Source: Anadara kagoshimensis (Eukaryota; Mollusca; Bivalvia; Arcoida; Arcidae). From it: a stretch of DNA of 64,000 nucleotides. The position numbers were made by a program, and so were the translations under genes. The notes under the pieces were generated by a model. It had not been told where the DNA came from and made no database searches. It worked only from the letters and a program-made list of their open reading frames with translations. The stretch is taken from assembly GCA_021292105.1 (NCBI GenBank), contig CM037857.1, positions 36,587,932-36,651,931 on the forward strand, given 5' to 3'. Shown one piece after another: positions 1 to 10,800 of the stretch (position 1 is its first letter; every line of letters starts with the position of its first letter).

Positions 1-911
1 GTGACAGAACTACTATATAAGGACTTACCACTATTATATACTAGTATTGTCTGATATATTATACATATTAACTATAAACTGAAAATCTATAAGTCCAAAC
101 AAAATATAATGGTTTGAGGTTTTAACTGTAATTAAGAATTGGTATGGGATTACCCTAGTGTTAAAATATATGCTTGTGCCTTTTTATTCATTTATGTCAC
201 ATTTCACATTGTGGAATACTGGCACAATATAACAATGAAATGATTCACATAAAACAGTAAACAGTCACATACTTTTTGCATTTAGCAATTGACTTACAAA
301 GTGAGGAATGTGTTCAGTTTCACAAAAACTCTATCCTCATGGCATTTTCAAAATGGAGCAAAGTGAGTGTTTTATGCCCTAGTCAAGATTTTTTCACTTA
401 TAGTGAGATGGTCAATTCTTAGATTGTGGAGGAAACTGAAGTGCCCAGAGAAAACCAGGCCTTCAGTAAGCAAACTGACAAACTCTAGATCTGTACGTAC
501 TGAGCGTAATTCAAATCTAAGTGGAGAGAGGTGTTGTGATCAGTAAGTGTGCAGTTTAGACCACTGAAGCCCAATCTAGAAATGATATTTTAATGATAAA
601 GAGAACTATTCAGCATCACTTAACAATTTTACATATTGCACACAAAATGTCATTAGGCAAATAAATACAAATCAGAATACATTTTATGAATTTTCACCCC
701 ATGGTGACCAAAAGTTTACACGTAACACAATTGAAAATCTATTGAGCAAATCTTGAGATATGGCATTTTAACTTCTAAACCATTTTGTTATAATATGTTT
801 CTTGCTTTTTATGGACTTGCATATTACCAAGCACAATGTCATATCATATGTGTGTTTATATACATCCTCATCAAACTCTTTAACACAATCAATGACTTTA
901 ATCTTTTTGAA
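1..911. other. Intergenic, 3' flank of the LRR gene
   Basis: No gene is seen here. The stretch lies downstream of the minus-strand LRR gene and probably contains its 3' UTR; a minus-strand AATAAA (plus-strand 183-188) is a possible but distant polyadenylation signal. Positions about 420-565 resemble a degenerate SINE body (GGAGGAAACTGAAGTGCCCA and GACCACTGAAGCC), a sequence also seen near 5400, 17900, 37650 and 39060. Confidence 0.4.
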
Positions 912-2533
912 TCAGTTTGTTGTCACCCCTACACCATCACCAGCTGCCAGTTTGTCTTGTATCACGGTATCCTTATCAACGTCAATCCTGTCTCCACCAT
1001 CATCAAAATCATCACTACTTTCACTGCTGTCTCCATTGTCATCTAGTAAGTCATCAAGTTCCTCCAGACCACTTTGTTCATCTGTACTTGCAGCGCCATT
1101 TAATCCACTTTTACCAACAAGAATGTAATCTAAACCCTGAAACAAAGATTTTGATTCTCTTTAAGGTAAATCACTTCATTTTTTAAAAAAATTGTTGTGA
1201 AAAGTTATTGCAAGACAAATCATCACTTCGACATATGTTTACACTAGTTTCACAAAATTCTTAGTAACATGTTATGTATACAAACAAAAACATTGTAAAC
1301 AATGTACTGGTAACAATTCTGGGATCGTATTTTACATTTAGAAAGGAACTATACAATATGCCAAAATGGGATTCAATGGTGTGGTTAAAAAAACGGTATA
1401 ACTAATTTTGCAGGGATCTTACCATCTTAATTAATACCAGTAGTGGTAAACACACACACACACACACACACACACATTTTTTTAAATATTTAGAAAATCA
1501 AGATATGAAGAAATATGTTTGTTTTGATGACAATCATAATACTGTAAACATATTTATTTTCGCAGTGTATTAATTTTTAACTTATTTTGTAGTCGTTTGT
1601 TTTGCGCGAAAATTTATACTGAGCGAAAATTATATTATGCTTATTGTGTTGTAGTGCATATTTTAAAAATGCGAACATTTAACTACGCTGATATGTCTGA
1701 ATTTTCTATACCTAGAAAATAAATACATGCGGAATTAAATTTATTTACAGTACATTATAAAATATTTAGACAATAAGAAATATATATATGTATATATTTA
1801 CCTTCCAATGTTCAGGTTTACTATCAATGGCATTGTCTCTTAAGTCAAACTTTGTTAATTTAGATAAAGCTAGTATTGTATTGTCATCAACCTCGGTTAT
1901 ACAATTCTGTTTCATAAATAATGATGTCAGTTCCTGTAACTGTAAAACACACACAGGAACCTGATTAAACTGATTCTGATTGAGATTCAGGTACACTAAA
2001 TGTTTTAATCTCCCAAATCCACCTGGGAGGTCTTTGATGGAGTTTTCAGCTAAACATAACCATTTCAAATTTTCTAAATTTTCTAGCTCATCTGGAATAT
2101 CTATGATTGCATTTTCCCGAAGACTAAGTTTTTCTAACTTTTTTAGTTTTCCAATACTTTCTGGTAGAGATATTAACTGACAATCCACTAACCAAAGTTG
2201 TTTTAATGAACTCATTTCACCAACTTCATTAGTTAAGACACCAAGTGGATTATGACATAAACTAATGTAGGTTAAATTTTTAAGTTTCCCAATGCCAGTT
2301 GGTAGCATGGTTAATTTATTGTTGTTTAGAACTAACTCCTCTAATTTTATTAAATCTGTTAATTCTGAAGGTGGCATCATAATCTGGTTATCATTAAGAA
2401 GTAGTTTTCTGACATTTTTTAGTTTCTGAAAGTTACTAGATAAAACTCCAATATTTCTGTGACTTAGATTCACCACTTCTTCATCAGATTTTATGGCTTT
2501 ATTTAAAATTTCTTCAACTTCTAATAAATCCAT
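912..2533 (-). CDS. Leucine-rich repeat protein with acidic C-terminal tail
   Basis: Two coding exons on the minus strand: 2533-1802 (ATG at 2533) and 1136-912 (stop at 914-912). The donor AAG|GTAAAT and the acceptor TTTCAG|GGT join in phase 0 (HWK|GLDYIL), giving 318 residues. Residues about 15-240 form roughly nine leucine-rich repeats of about 23 residues with the pattern LxxLxLxxNxLxxLPxxIGxLKxL, close to the SHOC2/PIRL-type intracellular class. No signal peptide or membrane segment is seen. Residues about 265-300 are strongly acidic (runs of D, E and S). Such proteins usually act as cytosolic scaffolds; the partner cannot be told from sequence. An acceptor-like site (TTATTTTAG) just upstream of the ATG, with exon start at 2591, suggests a 5' UTR intron. 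The exact orthologue is not recognised. The LRR call is firm; the two-exon model is well supported. Confidence 0.87.
1449..1476. repeat. (CA)n microsatellite
   Basis: Uninterrupted CA dinucleotide run of about 14 units inside the single coding intron of the LRR gene, followed by a T run. Confidence 0.9.
1542..1750. mobile_element. MITE with CTGTAAA termini (copy 1)
   Basis: A 209-bp element in the LRR gene intron, flanked by TA on both sides. Its ends are inverted: CTGTAAACATATTTATTTT on the left, and the reverse complement of the right end reads CTGTAAATAAATTTAATT. A second copy lies at 16070-16280. The TA flank and the small size suggest a Tc1/mariner-type non-autonomous element; no coding sequence is present. 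Confidence 0.7.
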
Positions 2534-2591
2534 ATTGTATGATGTTTTCTACCATATTATTTCCCAGTGTTCAATCTTTAGTCTGAGTTAC
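2534..2591 (-). other. Probable 5' UTR exon segment of the LRR gene
   Basis: The segment between a good minus-strand acceptor (TTCTATCTTATTTTAG) and the start codon at 2533 has no upstream ATG. It implies a further non-coding 5' exon that I could not place. Confidence 0.45.
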
Positions 2592-4216
2592 CTAAAATAA
2601 GATAGAACAAATTTTAAAATTAATTTTTCTTTAACAACTTAACACTCACCTGATTTTGAGTTTAAAGGTGAAATTAAAATGCTGACTGTTTATTTAGGAT
2701 TGACATTTAAATTTTTCAAGAAAATGTTAGTAATAAATGATGCTACTCAACAAAATCCAAGGTGGACATAGCTGATGAGGAATCTGTACATGTTGTGCAG
2801 TGAAATGGACTGGTGTTCCAAAAAGTTATGAATGGAAAAAATAATAAAGATATGCGCATTAAGGTTTGAGTTCAGTAGCTGTAGTTGAAGTCAAATGGTA
2901 GTGCCTGAATAGATTCCTCTAAAACCTCTAGGGATGGTGTCAAGACTACCGGTGCTGGCAAAAATCCAGTAAGTTACAGATTTTGGCAACACAAAGAGAT
3001 AATAGCCAACCTCTGCTTGCATGTACTATGTTTCAACATCACACATACCAGTCCCAAAAATAGATGCTGGATGTTTTTGAAGACTGCTATTGTCATAGTC
3101 TAGCTAGAATGGACAGGAGAGGCTAATACCTGATATTATGGTCTCAAAGAAAGGTAACTAAACAGACCAGTAAAGTCCAAAGTGTCAAGACAAAAAAGAT
3201 ATATAGTAGTGAAATTGGTGGGTCTACTAGACTACGTACGGAATAATGACCACTGGAAAATATTGACAGGTTTCCACACTCGGATGAAAATATACAAGTT
3301 TGCTTTAATTTAGAGAGTATGTGTCAAATTCAACATTTTTTTAAATTAGATTCAGAGGGACACTCAAATTGAGATTTGTTGTTTTGCATGTTTTTAATCA
3401 AAATGAATTGTTAACTATTAGGAAGTGCATTCTTGCTAAGGCAGTTAGGTTGAGGTATAACAGGGACGTGTTCTCACCAATGTGAAAAAGGGGTAAGGCA
3501 AATTTTAAAATATGTTGTTGTTCTGATCAAATGGCGTCATAAATACCATGAGAACTTGCTTGGGCTGAATGTACCTTCTATTTTAGAGAGTAGTAGGTCG
3601 CCTAAATCATTAACAATGAAAATATCACTTGACTTGGTATGACGAAATATGCGATAGCTTTTTAAATGCTGAGACAAAAAATATCTCATGATATTTTAAG
3701 CCAGAAAAAAGGCGTTACATTGTTAATATATTTAATAAAACTAAAAGATTATAAATATCTCAGAGAGGAATTTCCCTTATCACGTGACCTTTTGGATTTC
3801 CCCACCACGATGGTAGTGTGTAAACAAATGCAAACGGAAATCTCATACCAGTATCTATTTACAAGAGTTTATTGTTTGTTGTTGGCTATTAATTTACATT
3901 TCTCTTCAGGCAAATTATTTGAGGAACCAGGTATATAACTGAGATGTCAGTTGTTGTTGTTGTCAGGAGAATGGTTTTGCTATGCATTTTACAAATTTTT
4001 TGTTTTGTCTTCTTATGTAGCTCCCTCTTTTTGAGGAACACCCATATACCAAAGAGAAAAATGATCAGAATGCATTTGCTTAGCAAAATGTTCAGTTTTG
4101 TTGATCAATTTAATTAATTCCAATTCTTGTTTTTATTTCGGTTCCTTATGCAGGATTTAGAATATTTGCCAGGGACGGAGAATTTGTCAAACAAATCATT
4201 CACTCTAACATTGTTG
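2592..4216. other. Intergenic between divergent genes
   Basis: Between the minus-strand LRR gene and the plus-strand EEP gene. No coding exon could be supported. The first exons and promoters of both genes may lie here, but no TATA box or initiator stands out. Confidence 0.4.
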
Positions 4217-4331
4217 TAGACCTGAAATTCAAGGCTCTTTTAACGGCTTTTATATTCGGACAGTTGCCGTTACTGTAAGGGCAACTGTCCGAATATAAAA
4301 GCCGTTAAAAGAGCCTTGAATTTCAGGCCTA
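4217..4331. mobile_element. 115-bp foldback MITE, near-perfect palindrome
   Basis: Two 48-base arms (starting CCTGAAATTCAAGGCTC) are exact reverse complements around an 11-base loop. Including the outer bases, the element runs from TAGACCTGAAA to TTTCAGGCCTA. It is flanked by identical 9-bp direct repeats ACATTGTTG at 4208-4216 and 4332-4340. A 9-bp target-site duplication fits Mutator-like (MULE) elements. The exact arms and intact duplication point to a recent insertion. It has no coding capacity. Confidence 0.85.
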
Positions 4332-4340
4332 ACATTGTTG

Positions 4341-4884
4341 ATGAGCAACACATACTAAGATCACAGATCTATACATTGTGTTCTCCATCATAAGCATCAA
4401 TATCATTGTCAGATGTTCAACTTTTTAACAGTAAAATATTAGATTTTTATGGACTACGACTTGAAGAAACAAAGAACATTATAATTCTGATAGGTTTTTA
4501 TTATTTTTATGTCGTGATGAATATGGATGTGGCCTATAGCATTACCCGGCCATGTTCCTTTATGCCCCGTCATGAATATGGCCATAGCATATAGTGTTAA
4601 CAATGTTCGTATGTACACAGAGTCCGTTTCCGCTCAATAACTTCAGTATAAAAAGAGGTATGAAAGTGATATTACTAAGAGAAATACAGTATGGAATGAG
4701 GATGTGTCATGTATCAAATTGAAGTCATTAAAGCCAAGGTCACAAGACCATAAAAACTTTGAATAGGTGAGTGGGAGAGTAAACCCTATTCAATCAATCT
4801 ATTATAAATGAAGCTGTGTGATATGTGTCATATTGACACTTTCTTCTTGTGTGGTTTTTGTTTTTATTATACAGATTATAAAAG
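4341..4884. other. Intergenic stretch before the first placed EEP exon
   Basis: No supported exon. A pyrimidine-rich tract ends just before the first exon placed at 4885. The missing 5' exon or exons of the EEP gene should lie here or further upstream. Confidence 0.35.
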
Positions 4885-7800
4885 TTGGAATTTGGAGGAG
4901 TGTTAAGGTGGGAAGATGCTGATGCCAGATATTCTGACCATGATGTCTATAACGCTATAAAGGTATACAATTACTCAAATCAAAATTCTTTCAGTTGCAA
5001 TTGCAGAGCTGCCAACCCTATTTTGTGTAATTGCAGGTCCAACCGAAATCCAACTGTGTCTTGGTGCATCTCTACCAAAAGAATTGAAAATTGATCAAAT
5101 TTTCATGTGATGTTTCAGAGAAATGGATACAGTATAATGCACCTAGTAATTTTTCACCTACTCCTGGGCACAAAATTTATCCAATACAACCTTATTACAC
5201 CCATGTAAATCACTCTAATTCAAAGCAATTACAGATGAATTTGAGTGGTAATGAATAAACATTTCAAATCCTCAAACTATGGTCGTTTGCGGGTCAGTCC
5301 CCTTCTTGGCTTATCAGCAGGAATTCATGTCCAAATGAGGGTCAGACACATGGGTTGCTGGTCAGTTGGCAGCTCTGCAAACGTATATATGTAAAAATTG
5401 ATGTGGTTAGTTCAGAAACGGTTGAGGAAACCAGAGTACCAGGAGAAAACCACCAACTATTGGCAATTGACTAGATAAACTTTCACACAATTTGCCCAAC
5501 TAGAATTGGAACTAGTCTAGGTGGTGACAGATACTTAGTGATGTTAGACCAGTTGGTCACTAGAGTTAAGCTCTTATGAATATGTCTCTCTTGCTCTGTG
5601 TTTATTTAGCAAGTAAGAATAAAAAGATAAATGAAAAGGATTTATTAGTCACATCCTGAAATATAAGAACAATTTTTATGTGAGGACATGTAAAATGACC
5701 TTACATAACACAATCCAGCTAGCTACTTCACTGCAAATAATATTTTAAAGCATAGTTACTAAAAAAAGAGGATTTTAGGGACAAAGAATTGGTCCTTCTT
5801 TCACTGTAGGTGAAAATATTAATAAATGTCCTCAGGATATGGTAGATAATATTCCCCATATCTCTCTCTCTTCCACACGCACCCCCCCCCCCACCCCCCA
5901 CCCCCACCCCCCACCACACATCAGGCTTTAGACACTTCTAAATTAAGTTAGATAATAACATTAATGTGAGACCTGTAATGGTACAAACCTTGTCAGAAAC
6001 ACCGACATAAACTCACACAGTACTGGAATTTGTGATTAGATAAATCTCGAAGGTAAAAAATATATCCCATGGTCAAAGACTGATTGATTGCTGATGTGAT
6101 GTAAACAAAATTCAACTATCCAACCAACATACATGTAAATATAATCTCTGATATGTATTACTAGGAACTCATCATATGTTTTAAGAATAGGTTTATTTGT
6201 TATAGGTTGCTGTTGGGTCTATAACTAAAAGATTTCCTTGGAGTTTGGATTTCACAGAAAACAAAAAAGCTAACAAGGATGTTGTATCACAGTTGAAAAC
6301 AGTGGTATGTTATTGGTGCATGATGTGGTTTCTAACATTCTATTGCTTATTGTTGTTTTTGCCTCTCCACTCTTTTTATTCCTAAATATTTTAATTTTAT
6401 TGGTTTTAAATTATGATAACTTTGCCACACCTTAATGTTGAGAATGACTTGACATATGAGTACTGTAATACTTGTTTAAATACAGGTCTGAATGCAAATA
6501 TTTAACATATTTACATTTTTCACAGATTATGTAAATGAATTATTATTGAAAGTGAATTCTTTGAAAATCTCCTCTGAAACCTCTGACTGAAAATAGAACC
6601 AAATTTGGTGAGGAAGATCCTTGGTTTAATTTTGTGGCTATTATGGTTTTCTGTAAACTAAGATGGCCATTGTTTCTGTAAATAGAAAAATTAGATATAT
6701 AGAATACAGATTATTTATAGACTGATTTAGTACAAATTTGATTTTTTCACAGCTAGAACATGCCAGTAAAGAGTTATTTTTTAAGTCTTTCAAATTTGTC
6801 TAGTATATATTTTAGCCAATTCTTTCAAATTGTCTGTTCTATGTTCTAGAGCAACTGAGTCAAATGCATTGAATGATATTTGTTTTGAAAAATCTTTGGT
6901 TCATGTGTATTTCAAAATTTTCTTTGAAAATTTCTCAAGGCTGTCAGAAATTGAAATGTAAATAAATTTCCCATTGCAGGCTGACCAATCAAATTTAGTT
7001 ATTTGTCCTGATTGGTACATTTTTAGTGTGCAAGGTTGCCAGTTAGGTACTTTTTTATTGTTAAGTGTTTGATTTTGATACAATTTCCATACAAAAAGTC
7101 AGAATTTTTAGCACTTTTAATTAAAAAAAAGCCCTGTCAAATAGGAACAATCCTCTAATTTTGACATTTTCATTTTATCTATCCGTTTATCTAATTTTAT
7201 GGTACAAATCCATCAAAAATGGATAAATCTGTCGAATTGTTCATCCTGCATTTGAGCAATAAAAGCCTAATTTGACCTTTTGTTTTCGTTATTATGGTGT
7301 ACCGGTATATCACAGCTTAGTGGGTTCATCAATTGTCTTTCAAATTTCAGCATTTAGTGTATTCTGGTAATGACAGACATCCAGTTGTGAAACAATCTAC
7401 AAGTGGAAGCCATCAGTTTATTATATTTGGTGTTATTCATAGATTTATTTTAATTTGGACGAAGAATCAGAAATCTTTCATACACAATGTTACAGTTTCG
7501 AAATATCTCCATAATTATCATATTTATTCACATAGTTTCTATATAGTTCATACAAACAGAACATATAAAAATTCCAAAAATCATACAACAAATAAATGTT
7601 TAAGTGATGATTATAAACAAAAGATATTTTATTTGTCACCATGTTGTCAGTTATCCAATCATCAATCATCAAATTTATACATTGACAAATCCCAAAACAG
7701 CATTGGATCATGTGATTTGAACAATTTGATTAGGGAAAGTGAAGATTCACAGTTGGAATTGGAGATGATTGATAGAAATGGAGATTGTTGTAGAATTTCT

Positions 7801-10800
7801 GAGGAAAACAGGATTCTTAATGTCATGTCATATAATGTGTGGAACATGAATTCAGTGACAAATAAAGATAAGGATTATGTAAAACGGATAAAAAGTAGGA
7901 AAGGTGAGTTTGAATTTTAATATCTCCATCATCTTATGTTACTGCTCTACATACAGCTAGATGTCCAAGGACAGTGTGAGGCCATGATCCTGAATGATTT
8001 TTTTTTAGAAAAATCAAAAAAAAAAAATCTAATATACAACTTTTTGAGTAAGATGTCTTGCATAATGTTGATTTGGGTCAAGTACCATCATAATGATTTC
8101 TTAGATGTCATTCTCATTGACTAAAATGGAGGCATAAACTAGATAATTTTATTTAGTTGAAAAGTAGGATACACATTTTTATCATAAAATAGTGTTATGT
8201 AGTTATGAAATTGCTATATTTTTAATGATATGGGGGTTTCATTTTCTTAATTTATGGCAAATGACCTTCAAAATTAAGTCAAGGGACAAGGTTGTGACCT
8301 ACGTTTTACTTGGGGTACTTTGCGTTTTTATACAGATACAAAATGTGATATTTGACTATTCTGTGGTTTTAAGTCTACAGTTATTATGAAATTTCATATG
8401 TCAGTTTGTGTAGGCCGATTAGAAAACTCAGAGATGTTTTATGTTAAGGCATTGGCCATCTGTATTTTGATCACTTCAGTCCATCCAACATAAATATTTA
8501 TTGAAATACCAAGTGAATGTGATCATTTTAGGTAATTCAAAAGTTAAATCCAGATATTATAGCGTTTCAAGAAGTGAGATATGAACATCAGAAAGGGGGA
8601 CAACTTGGTCCAAATCAGGTTAGACATTTAGCAGATATCCTACCAAAAATCAGGTAAGATTTAGTGTAAAACCATGAATCACTGCCATCATATGTTTACA
8701 TAGATTTTCATGCATTTAAACTTTGAGGCTTTGGCAATAAATGGAGTGAAGCTTATAAGCAAAACATAGAGGAAATAGAACTTCTAACTAATACTGCATT
8801 AAGTGAGGTGGTAAAGTTACCAGTGGGTATTACCGTGAGGTTTTACTGTTATTGTCACATGGTAAAGTTACCAGTGGGTATTACCGTGAGGTTTTACTGT
8901 TATTGTCACGTGGTAAAGTTACCAGTGGGTATTACCGTGAGGTTTTACTGTTATTGTCACGTGGTAAAGTTACCAGTGGGTATTACCGTGAGGTTTTACT
9001 GTTATTGTCACGTGGTAAAGTTACCAGTGGGTATTTCCGTGAGGTTTTACTGTTATTATCGCAATATGATGGCCAATCAAAATGTCTTAAACAAAATTTT
9101 AATGAAAACTAACATACAGAAATTGAATAGTATTAACCTGTCACCAATGGTGACAAAAAACAAAACTTTGGACATTTTTATTCAAGTTTGTTATTTAATT
9201 AATTTACATGTGTTTCACATTGATTAAAAAATATTAGAAGTTATTTGACATTGATGAAGAAACAGACTTACTTATCTATCAATTTTGACATGTTATAAAA
9301 AATAAAGGGAACATATTTAAAAATCACTTTGTGGTTTTATTGCCCCAAAGAGAAATATTGACCAAGGTTGAAAGTTTGTGCCATTTTAAGAACTCTTTTT
9401 ATGTTTGATTTTTACACAGTTTGTATTCACACCAGGACAGCTACAACCTAACAGTCTATATGAGGGACGAACAGAAGAAGGTGTGGCTTTATTCTCCAAA
9501 TATCCAATGATCTCTTTCCATAATATACTACTGTTTAGGTAAGATTTAGCTGGTAAAGCATTCACAAATGATAGAGTATGATAGTCTTGTCATGAAACCA
9601 GTGTGAATTTGCGATATACAAGGTCAATTTGGATTTTAATTTGCTCTGGGATTGTGATTTTGAGATGGATTACATAGTATGTTTGGTTTTGATTAAATAA
9701 ATCTCTGTCCAGTTTAACCAACAATAACACTTATTCTCTGGCATTGGACATGTTGAACTGTGGAGAATATTTATAACCCCCGAAAACTATTTTGATTGGG
9801 GTATATAGGAATCACCATATCTGATTGTCCATCTGTCCATGTAAAAACTAAAATTGTGTCTGGGCCATATGTCATAATTCCTTTGGTCAACTGTCATAAA
9901 ACTTCACATGAATAATCTTTATGGTCTTAATGTGTGTCATGACCTTGAACCATATTGGAAAGAACAAGGTCATAGGAAAACATTAAATGCTTTGGGCAGG
10001 GGTATTTGGCGCTCAGAGACAGTTCTAGTTCATATTAAAATGAAAAGAACTTTAATCAGTCTAACAATTCCAATTTATATGAAGCTTGGCTAACCTGTTA
10101 ATTATAACTTTTTGCACAGGCCCCCAATTTTTTAGTCAAATGATTGAAATTTGTATATATATAAAGCTTGAAACTAAATCTTGGCAGATCCATTATTATA
10201 ATTTTTAACCCCCCCCCCCCCCCCCCCCTTTAAGAAAAGTATTCAATATTCAACAACCAGTAGGCCAATTGGATTATTTTTCATAAAACTTTAAGCAAAT
10301 GTTCATCTGTTACATTTTTTGTTTGTTTTATATTCAGAAATAGAAGTAATAGCGCTGATCTACATCAAAGAGTTTGTCAGCATATAGTTATACAACATCC
10401 AGTGATGGGTCTAGTAAGTATAATCAGTTATACAACATCCAGTGATGGGTCTGGTAAGTATAATCAGTTATACAACATCCAGTGATGGGTCTGGTAAGTA
10501 TAATCAGTTATACAACATCCAGTGATGGGTCTGGTAAGTATAATCAGTTATACAACATCCAGTGATGGGTCTGGTAAGTATAATCAGTTATACAACATCC
10601 AGTGATGGGTCTGGTAAGTATAATCAGTTATACAACATCCAGTGATGGGTCTGGTAAGTATAATCAGTTATACAACATCCAGTGATGGGTCTGGTAAGTA
10701 TAATCAGTTATACAACATCCAGTGATGGGTCTGGTAAGTAATCAGTATATTATACAACATCCAGTGATGGGTCTGGTAAGTATAATCAGTTATACAACAT

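Noticed and set aside
802-1128. 108-codon plus-strand frame rich in Ser
   Set aside because: It is the antisense shadow of the acidic second exon of the LRR gene.
3666-3938. Candidate signal-peptide first exon of the EEP gene (frame with FTRVYCLLLAINLHFSSG and a donor CCAG|GTATAT)
   Set aside because: It ends in phase 1, which puts the first placed exon (4885) into a frame with an early stop; no alternative donor restores phase.
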